This document shows, piece after piece, positions 26,423-34,284 of a stretch of 44,306 nucleotides of DNA (positions are counted from its first letter, which is position 1; each line of letters opens with the position of its first letter). Source of the stretch: Merdimonas sp963929015 (GTDB lineage Bacteria; Bacillota; Clostridia; Lachnospirales; Lachnospiraceae). The position numbers were made by a program, and so were the translations under genes. Below the pieces are notes generated by a model. That model was given only the letters and a program-made list of their open reading frames with translations, was not told the origin of the DNA and ran no database searches. The stretch covers positions 1-44,306 of the forward strand of contig NZ_CAWVHE010000015.1 of the NCBI RefSeq assembly GCF_963929015.1, written 5' to 3'.

Positions 26423-26839
26423 TCAATCTACCTCCTCTAAAATTTTATACTCCAGCATTTCCTTTATAAAACGATTGATCGATCTCCGGATCGTCTCTTC
26501 TTCGACTTCATATTCCAGCATTCCTTGGATGACCACATCTTCCAGTGTGCTGGGCTGTTCAAAGCTTTTCCAGATAAAAACCGCCGAACCGTTTGGAGCC
26601 ATTACTGTGTTCTCCAGCGGGCTTTCACTTTCCGCCCCGGCCGGGACGATCGCATATTCTCCGGCGATCTCCCTGAGTATGTATCCGGATTTGATCCGGT
26701 ATTTCTTCTTTTCCCTTTGATAACTGTCACCGCTGAGATATCTGGACAGTTCGTCATCGGACAGCTTTGCAAGTTCGCTACCGCTTAGCCCGCCTGGATT
26801 ACGGACAAAGTGGTATTCCGGGCTTTTGTATTCTTTCAC
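26423..26839 (-). CDS. PqqD-like peptide-recognition (RRE) protein
   Basis: A 138-residue protein. Residues 45-137 show the PqqD winged-helix pattern: SGYILREIAGEYAIVPAGAE, NGSAVFIWKSFEQPSTLEDV and EEETIRRSINRFIKEMLEYK. PqqD-like domains bind leader peptides and present them to the radical SAM enzyme. The extra N-terminal 45 residues are not assigned. The start is GTG 26839, with GAGGAAGG 6 bases upstream; the ATG just before it meets a stop at once. It is the first gene of the operon, 50 bp downstream of the inverted-repeat segment. Confidence 0.85.
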   Translation of the reverse strand: MKEYKSPEYHFVRNPGGLSGSELAKLSDDELSRYLSGDSYQREKKKYRIKSGYILREIAGEYAIVPAGAESESPLENTVMAPNGSAVFIWKSFEQPSTLEDVVIQGMLEYEVEEETIRRSINRFIKEMLEYKILEEVD

Positions 26840-26888
26840 ATAACACCTTCCTCACTTTTCCTGGATATCTCTTAAGTAGGGACATCAA

Positions 26889-26906
26889 TCAAATAGTACA
26901 CTTTAT
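26889..26906 (+). repeat. Left 18-bp inverted repeat of the switch
   Basis: Exact inverted copy of 27037-27054; bases just outside and inside do not match, so the repeat is exactly 18 bp. Confidence 0.95.
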
Positions 26907-26986
26907 GAATGTTTCTAAAATCAGCCTGCATTACCTGCATAAACGCCGAAAAAGCAAAGAAAATCTTACAAAAAAACGGAAAATGC

Positions 26987-27015
26987 TTGCCATTTTAAGA
27001 GATATGCATTATAAT
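26987..27015 (+). promoter_or_regulatory. Near-consensus sigma-A promoter within the switch
   Basis: TTGCCA (26987-26992), 17-bp spacer, TATAAT (27010-27015). In the present orientation it fires rightward into the antisense side of the recombinase gene; no rightward gene follows. Confidence 0.82.
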
Positions 27016-27036
27016 GTTATCTGTAAATTTGATGTT

Positions 27037-27054
27037 ATAAAGTGTACTATTTGA
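27037..27054 (-). repeat. Right 18-bp inverted repeat of the switch
   Basis: Exact inverted copy of 26889-26906, ending 4 bases before the recombinase stop codon. Confidence 0.95.
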
Positions 27055-27058
27055 CAAC

Positions 27059-27655
27059 TTATTTTTTCGGTGTTCTGTACATCCGGGCCTTCCGGTAAAA
27101 CGTAGATTCACTCATTCCGCTGCGTTCGAGGGCTTCCTGGATGTTTATTTTTTTCTTTTCCCACAGGTGCACAGTTTTCTCGAAATGCTCCGGCGTTTCC
27201 AGCGGCGGCCTTCCAAACCGGACGCCCCTGGCTTTCGCCGCTTCGATCCCTTCCGCCTGCCGCTGGCGGATGTTGGTTCGCTCGTTTTCCGCAACGAAGG
27301 AGAGTACCTGCAGCACGATATCGCTCAGGAAGGTTCCCATCAGGTCTTTCCCCCGGCGGGTGTCCAGAAGCGGCATATCCAGGACTACGATATCGATCCC
27401 TTTCTCTTTCGTAAGGATCCTCCACTGGTTCTGGATCTCCTCATAGTTGCGTCCCAGACGGTCTATGCTCTTGACATAGAGCAGGTCGTCTTTTTTTAAT
27501 CTCCGGACCAGCTTTTTGTACTGTGGACGGTTAAAGTCTTTTCCGGATTGTTTATCCATATAAATATTTTCGGGCGTTACCCATGCTTTCAGGGCAGTCA
27601 GCTGCCTGTCTTCGTTCTGGTCCCGGCTGCTGACACGGATATAGCCATATGTCAT
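27059..27655 (-). CDS. Small serine recombinase (resolvase/invertase family)
   Basis: About 198 residues from ATG 27655 (AAAGGAGGA upstream; an upstream in-frame extension lacks a ribosome site). The catalytic domain begins TYGYIRVSSRDQNEDRQ with the nucleophile Ser at residue 9 or 10, and has YVKSIDRLGRNYEEIQNQW. It ends with a C-terminal helix-turn-helix (SGMSESTFYRKARMYR). Size fits Hin/Gin-type invertases and Tn3-type resolvases. Its gene abuts the 18-bp inverted repeats, so inversion of that promoter segment is the likely job. Resolvase function for the element is the alternative. Confidence 0.88.
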   Translation of the reverse strand: MTYGYIRVSSRDQNEDRQLTALKAWVTPENIYMDKQSGKDFNRPQYKKLVRRLKKDDLLYVKSIDRLGRNYEEIQNQWRILTKEKGIDIVVLDMPLLDTRRGKDLMGTFLSDIVLQVLSFVAENERTNIRQRQAEGIEAAKARGVRFGRPPLETPEHFEKTVHLWEKKKINIQEALERSGMSESTFYRKARMYRTPKK

Positions 27656-27727
27656 TGCCAATCGTTCCTCCTTTCCTGGCGGATGCCGGGAAAAATATCC
27701 CGTCCCGCCACTGTCTGTGTGCCTGCC

Positions 27728-27776
27728 GGAAGGCAATAAAAAAGACAGTGCATCGTTTGCTGACACACTGCCTTCC
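27728..27776. terminator. Inverted repeat between the two serine recombinase genes
   Basis: GGAAGGCA (27728-27735) pairs with TGCCTTCC (27769-27776), with a smaller inner CAGTG/CACTG pair. On the minus strand the inner stem is followed by TCTTTTTTATT, so it may end the leftward transcript of the large recombinase. Confidence 0.5.
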
Positions 27777-27859
27777 TGGATTTTACCAGGTTTTTACCGT
27801 ATTTTCTATTTTCTTCTGCCTTCCGGCATTTTTACGGTCTTAAAAAGTATCCTTATTCT

Positions 27860-29503
27860 TTATGCCGATAGTTCCCCGACAAAGTTATACACGATCCTGA
27901 CTTCCTGCACCTTCTGGCCGTCCACCTTTTGGACCTCACCGACCAGGATCTTATGGATCAGCCGGTGCAGCACCGTCTCGTCCAGTTCCGTGATGGCGGC
28001 GCACTGCCGGATCTCCGACAGGAACGCCCGCACGTCCCTTTCCTGCTCACTGGAACGGCGCTCCATATCGGACAGTTCCCGGAGCCTGCGCTGGTTCCCC
28101 TCCTGCTCCTGTTCCAGGGCGGCAGTCAGCTTCAAAAAACGCTGCTCTGAAAGGATCCTTTTTGCTTTGTCCGTATAAAGGTTTAAGAACATATCGTCGA
28201 TCTCCTGGTTGCGGCTCTGGAGCCGCTCCCTTTCCCTGTGCAGCCCGTCCGTGTCTGCCAGATACCGGCTTTCCATCCGAAGGCTGAGGCGCTGGTAAAA
28301 AGCATCAGCGTCCTTCATGGCCTGGGCTGCCAGTTCCTGGATGTCCTTCAGCACCAGGTCGTACAGGTCTCTGGCCTCGATCTTGTGGCTGGAGCACACC
28401 TTGCATCCCATCCGGTTGTAAGTCTGGCAGATATAATAGGCACGGTCAATGGGTTCCCGCATTTTCCCGGTGAAGCGGTTCCGGTCTGTCCTGCCCACCT
28501 TTTCATACCGCACCTGCATGGATTTTCCGCAGGTGGCGCAGTAGATGATGCCGTGGAAGATGTTGTAGTAGGGGCAGGCGTTCCCTTCCATGATCGTGGG
28601 CCTGCCGTCGATCAGTTCCTGCACCCTCTGCCATTCCTCCGGCGTCACGATGGCCTCATGGCAGCCCTCGATCACTTCCCACTGGTCACGGGGGATGATG
28701 TCATAAGTGTTGGAGCGGATGCCCTTCTGGTGGGTCCGGCAGACCAGATGCGCCCCCTTATAAAAAGGATTCCGCAGGATATGGCAGATCCTGGTCACGC
28801 CCCAAGCGTAATAGTTAGCGCCAAATTCCGTGTTCGCCCGCACCTGGGTGATCGGGATCTTTTCCTCCATCAACCGCTTGGCGATCCTCATGGAACCCAT
28901 CCCGTCCAGGGCATAGTCATAAATCTTGCGAATGATCGGCGCTGTCTCCGGGTCCAGGATGAGATGCCCCTTGTCCTGTGGGTCACGCATCAGGCCGAAA
29001 GGAGGCCTCCCGCCGCAGAACTTTCCCTGCCGGGAACGGGCCATGCGCCCGGCCAGTACCTTTTTGGAGATATCCCGGCTGTACATATCGTTCAGGATAT
29101 TCTTAAAGGGCGTGATATCCATCTCCTGGCGGGTCAGGCTGTCCACGCCGTCCGTAATGGCAATATAGCGTACCTTGTGCTGGGGGAAAAAGATCTCGAT
29201 ATAACTTCCGGCTTCGATATAATTCCTGCCGAGCCTGGACAGGTCTTTCGTGACCACGCAGCCGACCTTGCCCGCCTCAATGTCAGCGATCATGCGCTGG
29301 AAGGCCGGGCGGTTGAAGTTGCGGCCCGTATAGCCGTCGTCCACGTAATACTCATACCGGAACATCCCGTTCTTTTCTGCGAAGTCCCGGAGCATGGATT
29401 TCTGGTTGCTGATACTCATGCTCTCATTGTCGCCGCCGTCATCCAGAGAGATCCGGCAGTAGAGAGCGGTGATCTTTTCATAGACTTGTTTTTTCCTGCT
29501 CAT
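27860..29503 (-). CDS. Large serine recombinase, TnpX-like
   Basis: A 547-residue recombinase expected to excise and integrate the 13.77-kb element at GA dinucleotides. The catalytic domain has TALYCRISLDDGG with Ser19, then VVTKDLSRLGRNYIEAGSYI. The recombinase domain (GRPPFGLMRDP) is followed by a zinc ribbon (IIYCATCGKSMQVRYEK) and a long coiled coil (LHRERERLQSRNQEIDDMFL). It is shorter than Tn4451 TnpX (about 700) but of the same kind. The zinc ribbon and ends appear intact. It lies inside the element rather than at its tip, because the cargo occupies the left end. Confidence 0.93.
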   Translation of the reverse strand: MSRKKQVYEKITALYCRISLDDGGDNESMSISNQKSMLRDFAEKNGMFRYEYYVDDGYTGRNFNRPAFQRMIADIEAGKVGCVVTKDLSRLGRNYIEAGSYIEIFFPQHKVRYIAITDGVDSLTRQEMDITPFKNILNDMYSRDISKKVLAGRMARSRQGKFCGGRPPFGLMRDPQDKGHLILDPETAPIIRKIYDYALDGMGSMRIAKRLMEEKIPITQVRANTEFGANYYAWGVTRICHILRNPFYKGAHLVCRTHQKGIRSNTYDIIPRDQWEVIEGCHEAIVTPEEWQRVQELIDGRPTIMEGNACPYYNIFHGIIYCATCGKSMQVRYEKVGRTDRNRFTGKMREPIDRAYYICQTYNRMGCKVCSSHKIEARDLYDLVLKDIQELAAQAMKDADAFYQRLSLRMESRYLADTDGLHRERERLQSRNQEIDDMFLNLYTDKAKRILSEQRFLKLTAALEQEQEGNQRRLRELSDMERRSSEQERDVRAFLSEIRQCAAITELDETVLHRLIHKILVGEVQKVDGQKVQEVRIVYNFVGELSA

Positions 29504-29575
29504 AGCGTTCTCCTTCTATGAACAGGGACACGATACTATGATAATACCATGTCCCTGCCCCTGGTTCAACCGTTT

Positions 29576-29743
29576 TTACGCAGCTTCCTTCCTGGTTTCC
29601 CGGGTGTCCAGCCAGTCCTCGAAACGCTTGCAGGCCTGGCGCTCAATGACCTGTTCAAAAGCCTCCTCCATGGGCTTCTCCCCGGAGAACTCCCGAACCA
29701 CGATAAAACGTATTTTCTTGTTCTGATTTTTGCTTTTTTCCAT
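29576..29743 (-). CDS. tnpW: Transposon-encoded protein TnpW
   Basis: A 55-residue protein, NKKIRFIVVREFSGEKPMEE, matching the short TnpW proteins of Tn4451-type elements. GGAGG lies 7 bases before ATG 29743. Its role is unknown. It sits just upstream of the TnpX-like gene and downstream of the iteron-like repeats. Confidence 0.78.
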   Translation of the reverse strand: MEKSKNQNKKIRFIVVREFSGEKPMEEAFEQVIERQACKRFEDWLDTRETRKEAA

Positions 29744-29780
29744 AGACTGCCTCCATAGAATGGCAGGCCTGTGGGCAGCA

Positions 29781-30105
29781 CCGGCAACGAAATCCGGCAA
29801 CGAGCCTTAAAAAACCTGTAAACTACCGTCTGGCCTGCAAATCTTATTTTATAAATTTTCCTGAAAAATGTCGTTGCTTTCGTTGCCGGAGATAAAGATA
29901 AATAGTAAAACATCTCTGATTTACAGGCTTTTCCCGTACTCAGGCAGGGAAATTCCCGGCAACGAACCCGGCAACCAAATGGCAACCATCCCGGCAACAG
30001 ACTGCTGATTTTATGCGATCCACTCCTTTGGAAGTTCCAGCTGGCGGCATTCATCCTCGCTCAATTCCAAAAATCCATCTTTGTTGCCGGGCAGTTCGTT
30101 GCCGG
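29781..30105. repeat. Iteron-like array of CCGGCAAC repeats, candidate replication origin
   Basis: The core CCGGCAAC(GA) occurs on the plus strand at 29781, 29794, 29956, 29968 and 29991, with a degenerate copy at 29980; inverted copies end at 29889, 30090 and 30105. The cluster 29956-30000 is spaced 12, 12 and 11 bp, about one helical turn. The array crosses the 3' end of the VirE-type helicase gene. Repeats like this beside a helicase and primase suggest a replication origin. Confidence 0.6.
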
Positions 30106-31417
30106 AACCGTCCCGTTCCCAGCCCCTCTGCCTGCCATATCCGGCGAACATCCTCGGATTGGAGAAAGGCTTCCAGCCAGTTACCACCGTGTTCATGATC
30201 TCGTTGATATTGTGCAGCTGCCACCGCTTCGGCTCCTCATAGGTGTGGCCCAGCGCCTCCTGGAACAGCTGTTTGGAGCAGACCATGCTGCCGGTGTAAT
30301 GTTCCAGAAAACCCTGGATCTGCCCGGCCTCGGTGTCCTCCGCCATGAAATCCTTCTGCACCTCCACAAGCTGCCGCTGGATGGGCTTGCTGAACTTCAT
30401 GGAATACTTCCCGCTCCGGTAGATGGTCATGGCCTCTGCCCAGACCTGCAGAAGATAGGCCCTGGAAGCGTCCTCGTCTTCCAGGATGTGGGCCTCCGCT
30501 TTCTCCGGGTAAATCATGATGGGAAGGAAACGCCGGTTCCCGGCCCGGTCAAGGGGCAGGAAGTCCAGCGTGTTGGATGAACCGCCGAACACACACTGCC
30601 GCAGTCGGTCTTTGGGCTGGGCTTCATAGGGCGTCCGGTAGGTTTCCTTCTGGCGGCTGATGAACGAACGGATTTCCTCAATGCTTTTGGCGCTGCTAGT
30701 AGCCAGCATCTCCGACATCTCGATGATCCAGTGACCCTGCAGCTTCAGATACACCCGGTCGTCATCCAGTTTTTTCAGGTCGTCAGAAAACCACTCGTCC
30801 CGGATCGCCAGCAGGCGGAAGAAGCTGGATTTCCCGGCCCCCTGCCCGCCCACTAGGCAGAGCATTTCCTCGTATTTGGAACCGGGAGAGAACACCCGGC
30901 GGATGGCGCCCAGGAGGAAATGCTTCAACATTTCCTCTACATAGTCGCTCTGGTCTGCACCCAGGAAATGGTGGAGGCAGGAGCGGATGCGGGGCGTCCC
31001 GTCCCACACGAGGCCGTTCAGCACATCCCGGATGGGATGGTAGCAGTTCTCATTCGCCACAATGGACAGGGCTGCCGTCATTTTCTTCTCGCTGGTCAGG
31101 CCGTAGTTCTGCTCAAAATAAAGGAGCAGGTACTTCACGTCCGTATCCGTCAGGGCGCTGGTATCCCTGCGCCAGCCCAGATCCCGCACAATATCCACCC
31201 GGCCCGTCAGGAGGTTCAGCCGGATGGCGTCCCGCAGCAGCGGGTCATGGCAGAACACCGTCCGGCAGTTGCCGATGGTGTTGGCGGGCTGGCCCTTCTC
31301 CGTGACGGACAGGCTTTCCCGCACCTCGTCAACGCTCTGCACCGGCGCTAATGCTTCGGCTGCGCTCATGACGGCCTGCCGGGTGGCTGGCGGTAAACTC
31401 TGATAATCGCTTTTCAA
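30011..31417 (-). CDS. VirE/VapE-type P-loop helicase of the mobile element
   Basis: A 468-residue protein with the virulence-associated E domain. Walker A is LVGGQGAGKSSFFRLLA, then WIIEMSEMLATSSAKSIEEI (Walker B region) and GGSSNTLDFLPLDRAGNRRF. It is related to superfamily-3-like helicases that replicate phages, satellites and mobilizable elements. The start at 31417 would be TTG with GAGGTGAGGAAG upstream, overlapping the primase gene by about 90 bases; a later in-frame ATG (31369) is possible. It likely works with the primase on the adjacent repeat array. Confidence 0.85.
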   Translation of the reverse strand: MKSDYQSLPPATRQAVMSAAEALAPVQSVDEVRESLSVTEKGQPANTIGNCRTVFCHDPLLRDAIRLNLLTGRVDIVRDLGWRRDTSALTDTDVKYLLLYFEQNYGLTSEKKMTAALSIVANENCYHPIRDVLNGLVWDGTPRIRSCLHHFLGADQSDYVEEMLKHFLLGAIRRVFSPGSKYEEMLCLVGGQGAGKSSFFRLLAIRDEWFSDDLKKLDDDRVYLKLQGHWIIEMSEMLATSSAKSIEEIRSFISRQKETYRTPYEAQPKDRLRQCVFGGSSNTLDFLPLDRAGNRRFLPIMIYPEKAEAHILEDEDASRAYLLQVWAEAMTIYRSGKYSMKFSKPIQRQLVEVQKDFMAEDTEAGQIQGFLEHYTGSMVCSKQLFQEALGHTYEEPKRWQLHNINEIMNTVVTGWKPFSNPRMFAGYGRQRGWERDGSGNELPGNKDGFLELSEDECRQLELPKEWIA

Positions 31418-31982
31418 TCTTCCTCACCTCTTTTCCGTGCTCAGCGACAATAGATGCCCGTTCCTCCATGCTGCCGGACAGGAGCACGTCCAGCAGATAT
31501 TCGGTACAGGTTTTTTTGTGTAATGCTTCCAAAAACAGCGGGTTCCATGCTTCCTCCGGCGTCTGCGGGGCGTATTCCTGTTCCCATCGTTCCAGCAGAT
31601 GCAGATAATCGCACAGTACCCGGAAACATTTCTGCTCCGCCTGCCGGTAGCGCAGTTCCTCGCTGATTTTCCGTTTGATCGGTCTCTTGCGGGGCGGGTC
31701 ATGTCCTTTGGCATCAAAGCTGACAGAGAAATCCTCCGACAGCTTCAGCGCCGCCTCCTTATTGCTCAGCCCGAACAGACGGGCGGTAAAATCAATCACA
31801 TCCCCGTCCGCCTGACAGCCGAAGCAGTGGAACCGGCGGTCCACCTTCATGCTGGGATGCCTGTCATCATGGAAGGGACAGCAGGCCATCCCATTTCTGC
31901 CGGTCTGGATCCCATAAAATTCCGCAGCCTGCCTTGTGGGGACAGCCTGCTTCACCGCTTCAAACACATTCGATGTTGTCAC
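31329..31982 (-). CDS. CHC2 zinc-finger primase-type protein
   Basis: About 217 residues with the DnaG-type zinc-binding domain: GMACCPFHDDRHPSMKVD and RRFHCFGCQADGDVIDFTAR. No catalytic TOPRIM domain is visible, so it may recognise single-stranded DNA or act with another protein. The start is uncertain: GTG 31982 overlaps its GGAGG, and GTG 31967 has a 13-base spacing. It overlaps the helicase gene downstream and follows the relaxase by less than 60 bases. Confidence 0.82.
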   Translation of the reverse strand: MTTSNVFEAVKQAVPTRQAAEFYGIQTGRNGMACCPFHDDRHPSMKVDRRFHCFGCQADGDVIDFTARLFGLSNKEAALKLSEDFSVSFDAKGHDPPRKRPIKRKISEELRYRQAEQKCFRVLCDYLHLLERWEQEYAPQTPEEAWNPLFLEALHKKTCTEYLLDVLLSGSMEERASIVAEHGKEVRKIEKRLSEFTASHPAGRHERSRSISAGAER

Positions 31983-32026
31983 CTCCAGACTTAAGAAAAG
32001 GCATCTGAATCCTGAAATCAGATGCC

Positions 32027-33271
32027 TCATAACTCCACATTGTGTTTCTTTGCAGGAGCGGTCCGCCCCTCACGTTCCCAGCGCTCCCGGTTCTTCCGGT
32101 CAGCGTCCGCTTTTGCCCTTGCCAGACGGTCTTTCATTGTCTCCCTGGCTTTTTCTTTGATCTGCGCCTTCCCGGCCTGTTTGGTCTCCGGCTGCATCAG
32201 TATTTTCTGGATGTTTGCCAGGGCGTTCTGCATGGCATTTTTGATCTTTTTGATCACGCCATCCAGGCGGGCGGCGGCGTAGTCACGCTCCTTCTTCGGT
32301 GCTTTGCGCTCCGGCGAAAGCACCCACTTCTTTGTCTCCTCGATCAGGCGGATATCTTCCTTGTGGGTTTCCTGCCGGACCGTATCGGCCACCACCTCCA
32401 CCGCCTTGTCATAGGCCGCATCGGAAACCTCATCAATAAGCGTCTCCACGTCCCCGATTTTGAGCGTCAGTTCTTCCAGCTTCTGCTCCTGGGCCGTCAG
32501 CTGTTCCTTCTGCTTTATCAGGATATAATCCTGCTTTTCCAGATACTCTCGCCCGCCGTAGGACGGCTCCTGTTCCAGTTGCAGCCCATGGCGCTTTGCT
32601 ATCTCAAACAGGAGTGTCCGGCAGACCACATCAAAGGTCTGCTTCCGGTTATTGTGCCTGCCTTTTGGCTTCTCCGGGTGCGGGAGGGGGATGCCCAATT
32701 CCTCCAGCGCCTTCTCCTGCTGGGGGCATAGTTCCCCGTAGCGGTTCCCACAGTCAAACACATGGCGCTCATGGATATGGGGCGTGGCCTCGTCCAGATG
32801 GAGCGCCCAATCTAAGATGTGGACATGGGAGCCGAAGCGGCGCTCAAACTCTTCCTGGAATTCCCGGACAACCGTAAACAGCACCTCCGGCGGAACCGAT
32901 CCTTCCACCGTGCCGATCTGGTACAGCGTCTCCTCCGGGCAGGTCTTTTTATTCTTCAGCAGGTCTTCCACCGTGCGGTTGCGTTCGGTATGCCGGGTCT
33001 TTTCATTCCGGGCGTTCTGGGCCAGGACATGCCCGCCGTAATGCTCCGTGTAGTACATCCGCTCGATTTCCTCAAAGCTGAAATCCGGCTGCTCCGGGTT
33101 CTCACGGAACGCATGGAGGGTGAAGCCCCGATAGCAGTCCCAGTAGACATTCTGCCTGGCCCGCCCGGCGTCAATGTGTTCGCTGTTCTCCACATCGAAC
33201 CGGCGGTCATTGTGGCGGGGATTGTAGGTGCCATGCCTGCCGGAGCGCCCGTTGTGTCGTGTCAGTTTCAA
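32027..33271 (-). CDS. MobA/MobV-type relaxase
   Basis: A 414-residue relaxase with the HUH-type histidine motif in WALHLDEATPHIHERHVFDC (HxDExxPHxH). The N-terminal part is KLTRHNGRSGRHGTYNPRHN and the C-terminal half is a long charged coiled coil (KQKEQLTAQEQKLEELTLKI). It nicks oriT and pilots the strand during mobilization by a helper conjugative element. The TTG start has AAGGAGG 9 bases upstream. A GC-rich non-coding region with hairpins, the likely oriT, lies directly upstream at 33290-33690. Confidence 0.87.
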   Translation of the reverse strand: MKLTRHNGRSGRHGTYNPRHNDRRFDVENSEHIDAGRARQNVYWDCYRGFTLHAFRENPEQPDFSFEEIERMYYTEHYGGHVLAQNARNEKTRHTERNRTVEDLLKNKKTCPEETLYQIGTVEGSVPPEVLFTVVREFQEEFERRFGSHVHILDWALHLDEATPHIHERHVFDCGNRYGELCPQQEKALEELGIPLPHPEKPKGRHNNRKQTFDVVCRTLLFEIAKRHGLQLEQEPSYGGREYLEKQDYILIKQKEQLTAQEQKLEELTLKIGDVETLIDEVSDAAYDKAVEVVADTVRQETHKEDIRLIEETKKWVLSPERKAPKKERDYAAARLDGVIKKIKNAMQNALANIQKILMQPETKQAGKAQIKEKARETMKDRLARAKADADRKNRERWEREGRTAPAKKHNVEL

Positions 33272-33289
33272 ACAATTTTCCTCCTTCCT

Positions 33290-33690
33290 GCGAAGATGTT
33301 CCGGGGACGGGGAAAGGCGGCGAAGCCGCAGATCCTGCGAAAGTCTGCGTCAGGTAATACCCAGTACAAGTTGACGCAGGCATCAACTTTCCCTGGGCCA
33401 AGGTTTTCCACCTCTGGACACCGGAGGAAAGGCTCGCCGCCTCTCCACGCCGCACAGGCGCTGCCGCCCTGTACCCGGCCAAAGGGCGCTGCCCCTTGAC
33501 TCCAACAAAGGGCTGGCTGCCCTCTGTACTCCCGCCGGTGAACCTGGCATCCACCCAAAGAGCGGTGCCCGCCCGTTTCACCGGTTCCGTATCCACACCG
33601 CTGCGCCCATAAGCGGGATCTGGATACGGAATACGCCTGCGGGGATTGCCGGTCAAAGTATCGGATACAGGCCCGCTGTTTTTCCCGTAA
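33290..33690. other. Non-coding region with candidate oriT
   Basis: About 400 bp upstream of the relaxase. Dyads include GCGGC-GAA-GCCGC (33317-33329) and CTGCGTCA/TGACGCAG (33345-33352, 33372-33379), and more GC-rich repeats follow. Frames here are open only because of high GC. Position and dyads suit an origin of transfer; the nick site is not identified. Confidence 0.5.
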
Positions 33691-33701
33691 ATGCCCCGAA
33701 A

Positions 33702-34007
33702 TCATGCGGTTTTCTTCCCTGGTGTCAGGACCTGAAAGCCGTGTTCCCTGGCGTAGGCGCTGGCGGCAGCTTTCCGTTCCTCACTGTAGGGCGGCACCAG
33801 CCGGATGGACAGCCGGGATTTGTCCAGCACATAGACCACGCCGCCCTCCGGTGTGCTGCGCTCCAACCGGCACAGCAGCGGATAGTTCCGGCTGAAATCG
33901 GCAAGCCTGCGCTTCAGGCTGGCGTTGAAGGTATAGATACTGGCAAGGCGCTCCCCCTCATTCCAGTTGATGATGGTTTCCTTCTCATATTTAGACAGCT
34001 TTGTCAT
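33702..34007 (-). CDS. Small conserved protein of mobilizable elements
   Basis: 101 residues from ATG 34007 (GAGGAGGG just upstream). It reads MTKLSKYEKETIINWNEGER and SIRLVPPYSEERKAAASAYA, with no motif I can name. It overlaps the preceding gene by 17 bases and lies just before the oriT-like region and relaxase. A role in mobilization or its control is likely from position only. Confidence 0.65.
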   Translation of the reverse strand: MTKLSKYEKETIINWNEGERLASIYTFNASLKRRLADFSRNYPLLCRLERSTPEGGVVYVLDKSRLSIRLVPPYSEERKAAASAYAREHGFQVLTPGKKTA

Positions 34008-34284
34008 ACATTCCCTCCTCATAATCCGTAGTGGTTTTCAGTACACGCAGGCTGCGCTTGAGACGGCGGCACTCGTCCATCTCCCTGCGAAGATGGTGGT
34101 AAAAAGCTTCATACCAGCTTTCTCCGGTCTCCGTGTCTATCTTCCGGACCAGACCCAGCATCCGGCGTTTTGCCTCCGGGTCAACAGCCATGGCTGCCAG
34201 CCACTTCAGCCGGGTCACCGTATGATTGCGGCTGGGACAACCAAAAGCATACAAAATCTTCTTTTCTTTCCTGCTCAATGTCAT
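33991..34284 (-). CDS. Small helical protein, possible relaxosome helper or regulator
   Basis: 97 residues from ATG 34284 (GGAGG 9 bases upstream). It reads LSRKEKKILYAFGCPSRNHT, then VTRLKWLAAMAVDPEAKRRM, all helical and basic. It resembles the short proteins encoded with the previous one in Clostridia mobilizable elements. Function unknown. It is the first gene of the leftward mobilization unit. Confidence 0.62.
   Translation of the reverse strand: MTLSRKEKKILYAFGCPSRNHTVTRLKWLAAMAVDPEAKRRMLGLVRKIDTETGESWYEAFYHHLRREMDECRRLKRSLRVLKTTTDYEEGMYDKAV

Larger units (their letters stand above)
26889..27054. promoter_or_regulatory. Candidate invertible promoter segment (phase switch)
   Basis: TCAAATAGTACACTTTAT (26889-26906) and ATAAAGTGTACTATTTGA (27037-27054) are perfect 18-bp inverted copies enclosing 130 bp. 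The enclosed DNA holds a promoter at 26987-27015 now pointing right, away from the PqqD-led operon. A small serine recombinase gene ends 5 bp to the right. Inversion would put the -10 box at about 26928-26933 facing left, with a leader of about 80 nt to the GTG at 26839. Confidence 0.75.

Noticed and set aside
23978..26839. Lasso peptide cluster, suggested by PqqD-like and HPr-kinase-like genes
   Set aside because: No asparagine-synthetase-like cyclase or transglutaminase-like protease is present, while a radical SAM/SPASM enzyme is.
26889..27054. MITE or resolution (res) site instead of an invertible promoter
   Set aside because: There is no target duplication just outside the repeats, and resolvase sites are usually several direct or dyad subsites rather than one 18-bp pair around a near-consensus promoter. 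Kept as the weaker alternative.
28238..29521. Long rightward open frame (427 codons) opposite the TnpX-like gene
   Set aside because: It mirrors the GC pattern of the real gene, has no recognisable domain and no ribosome site; the leftward frame has all catalytic motifs.
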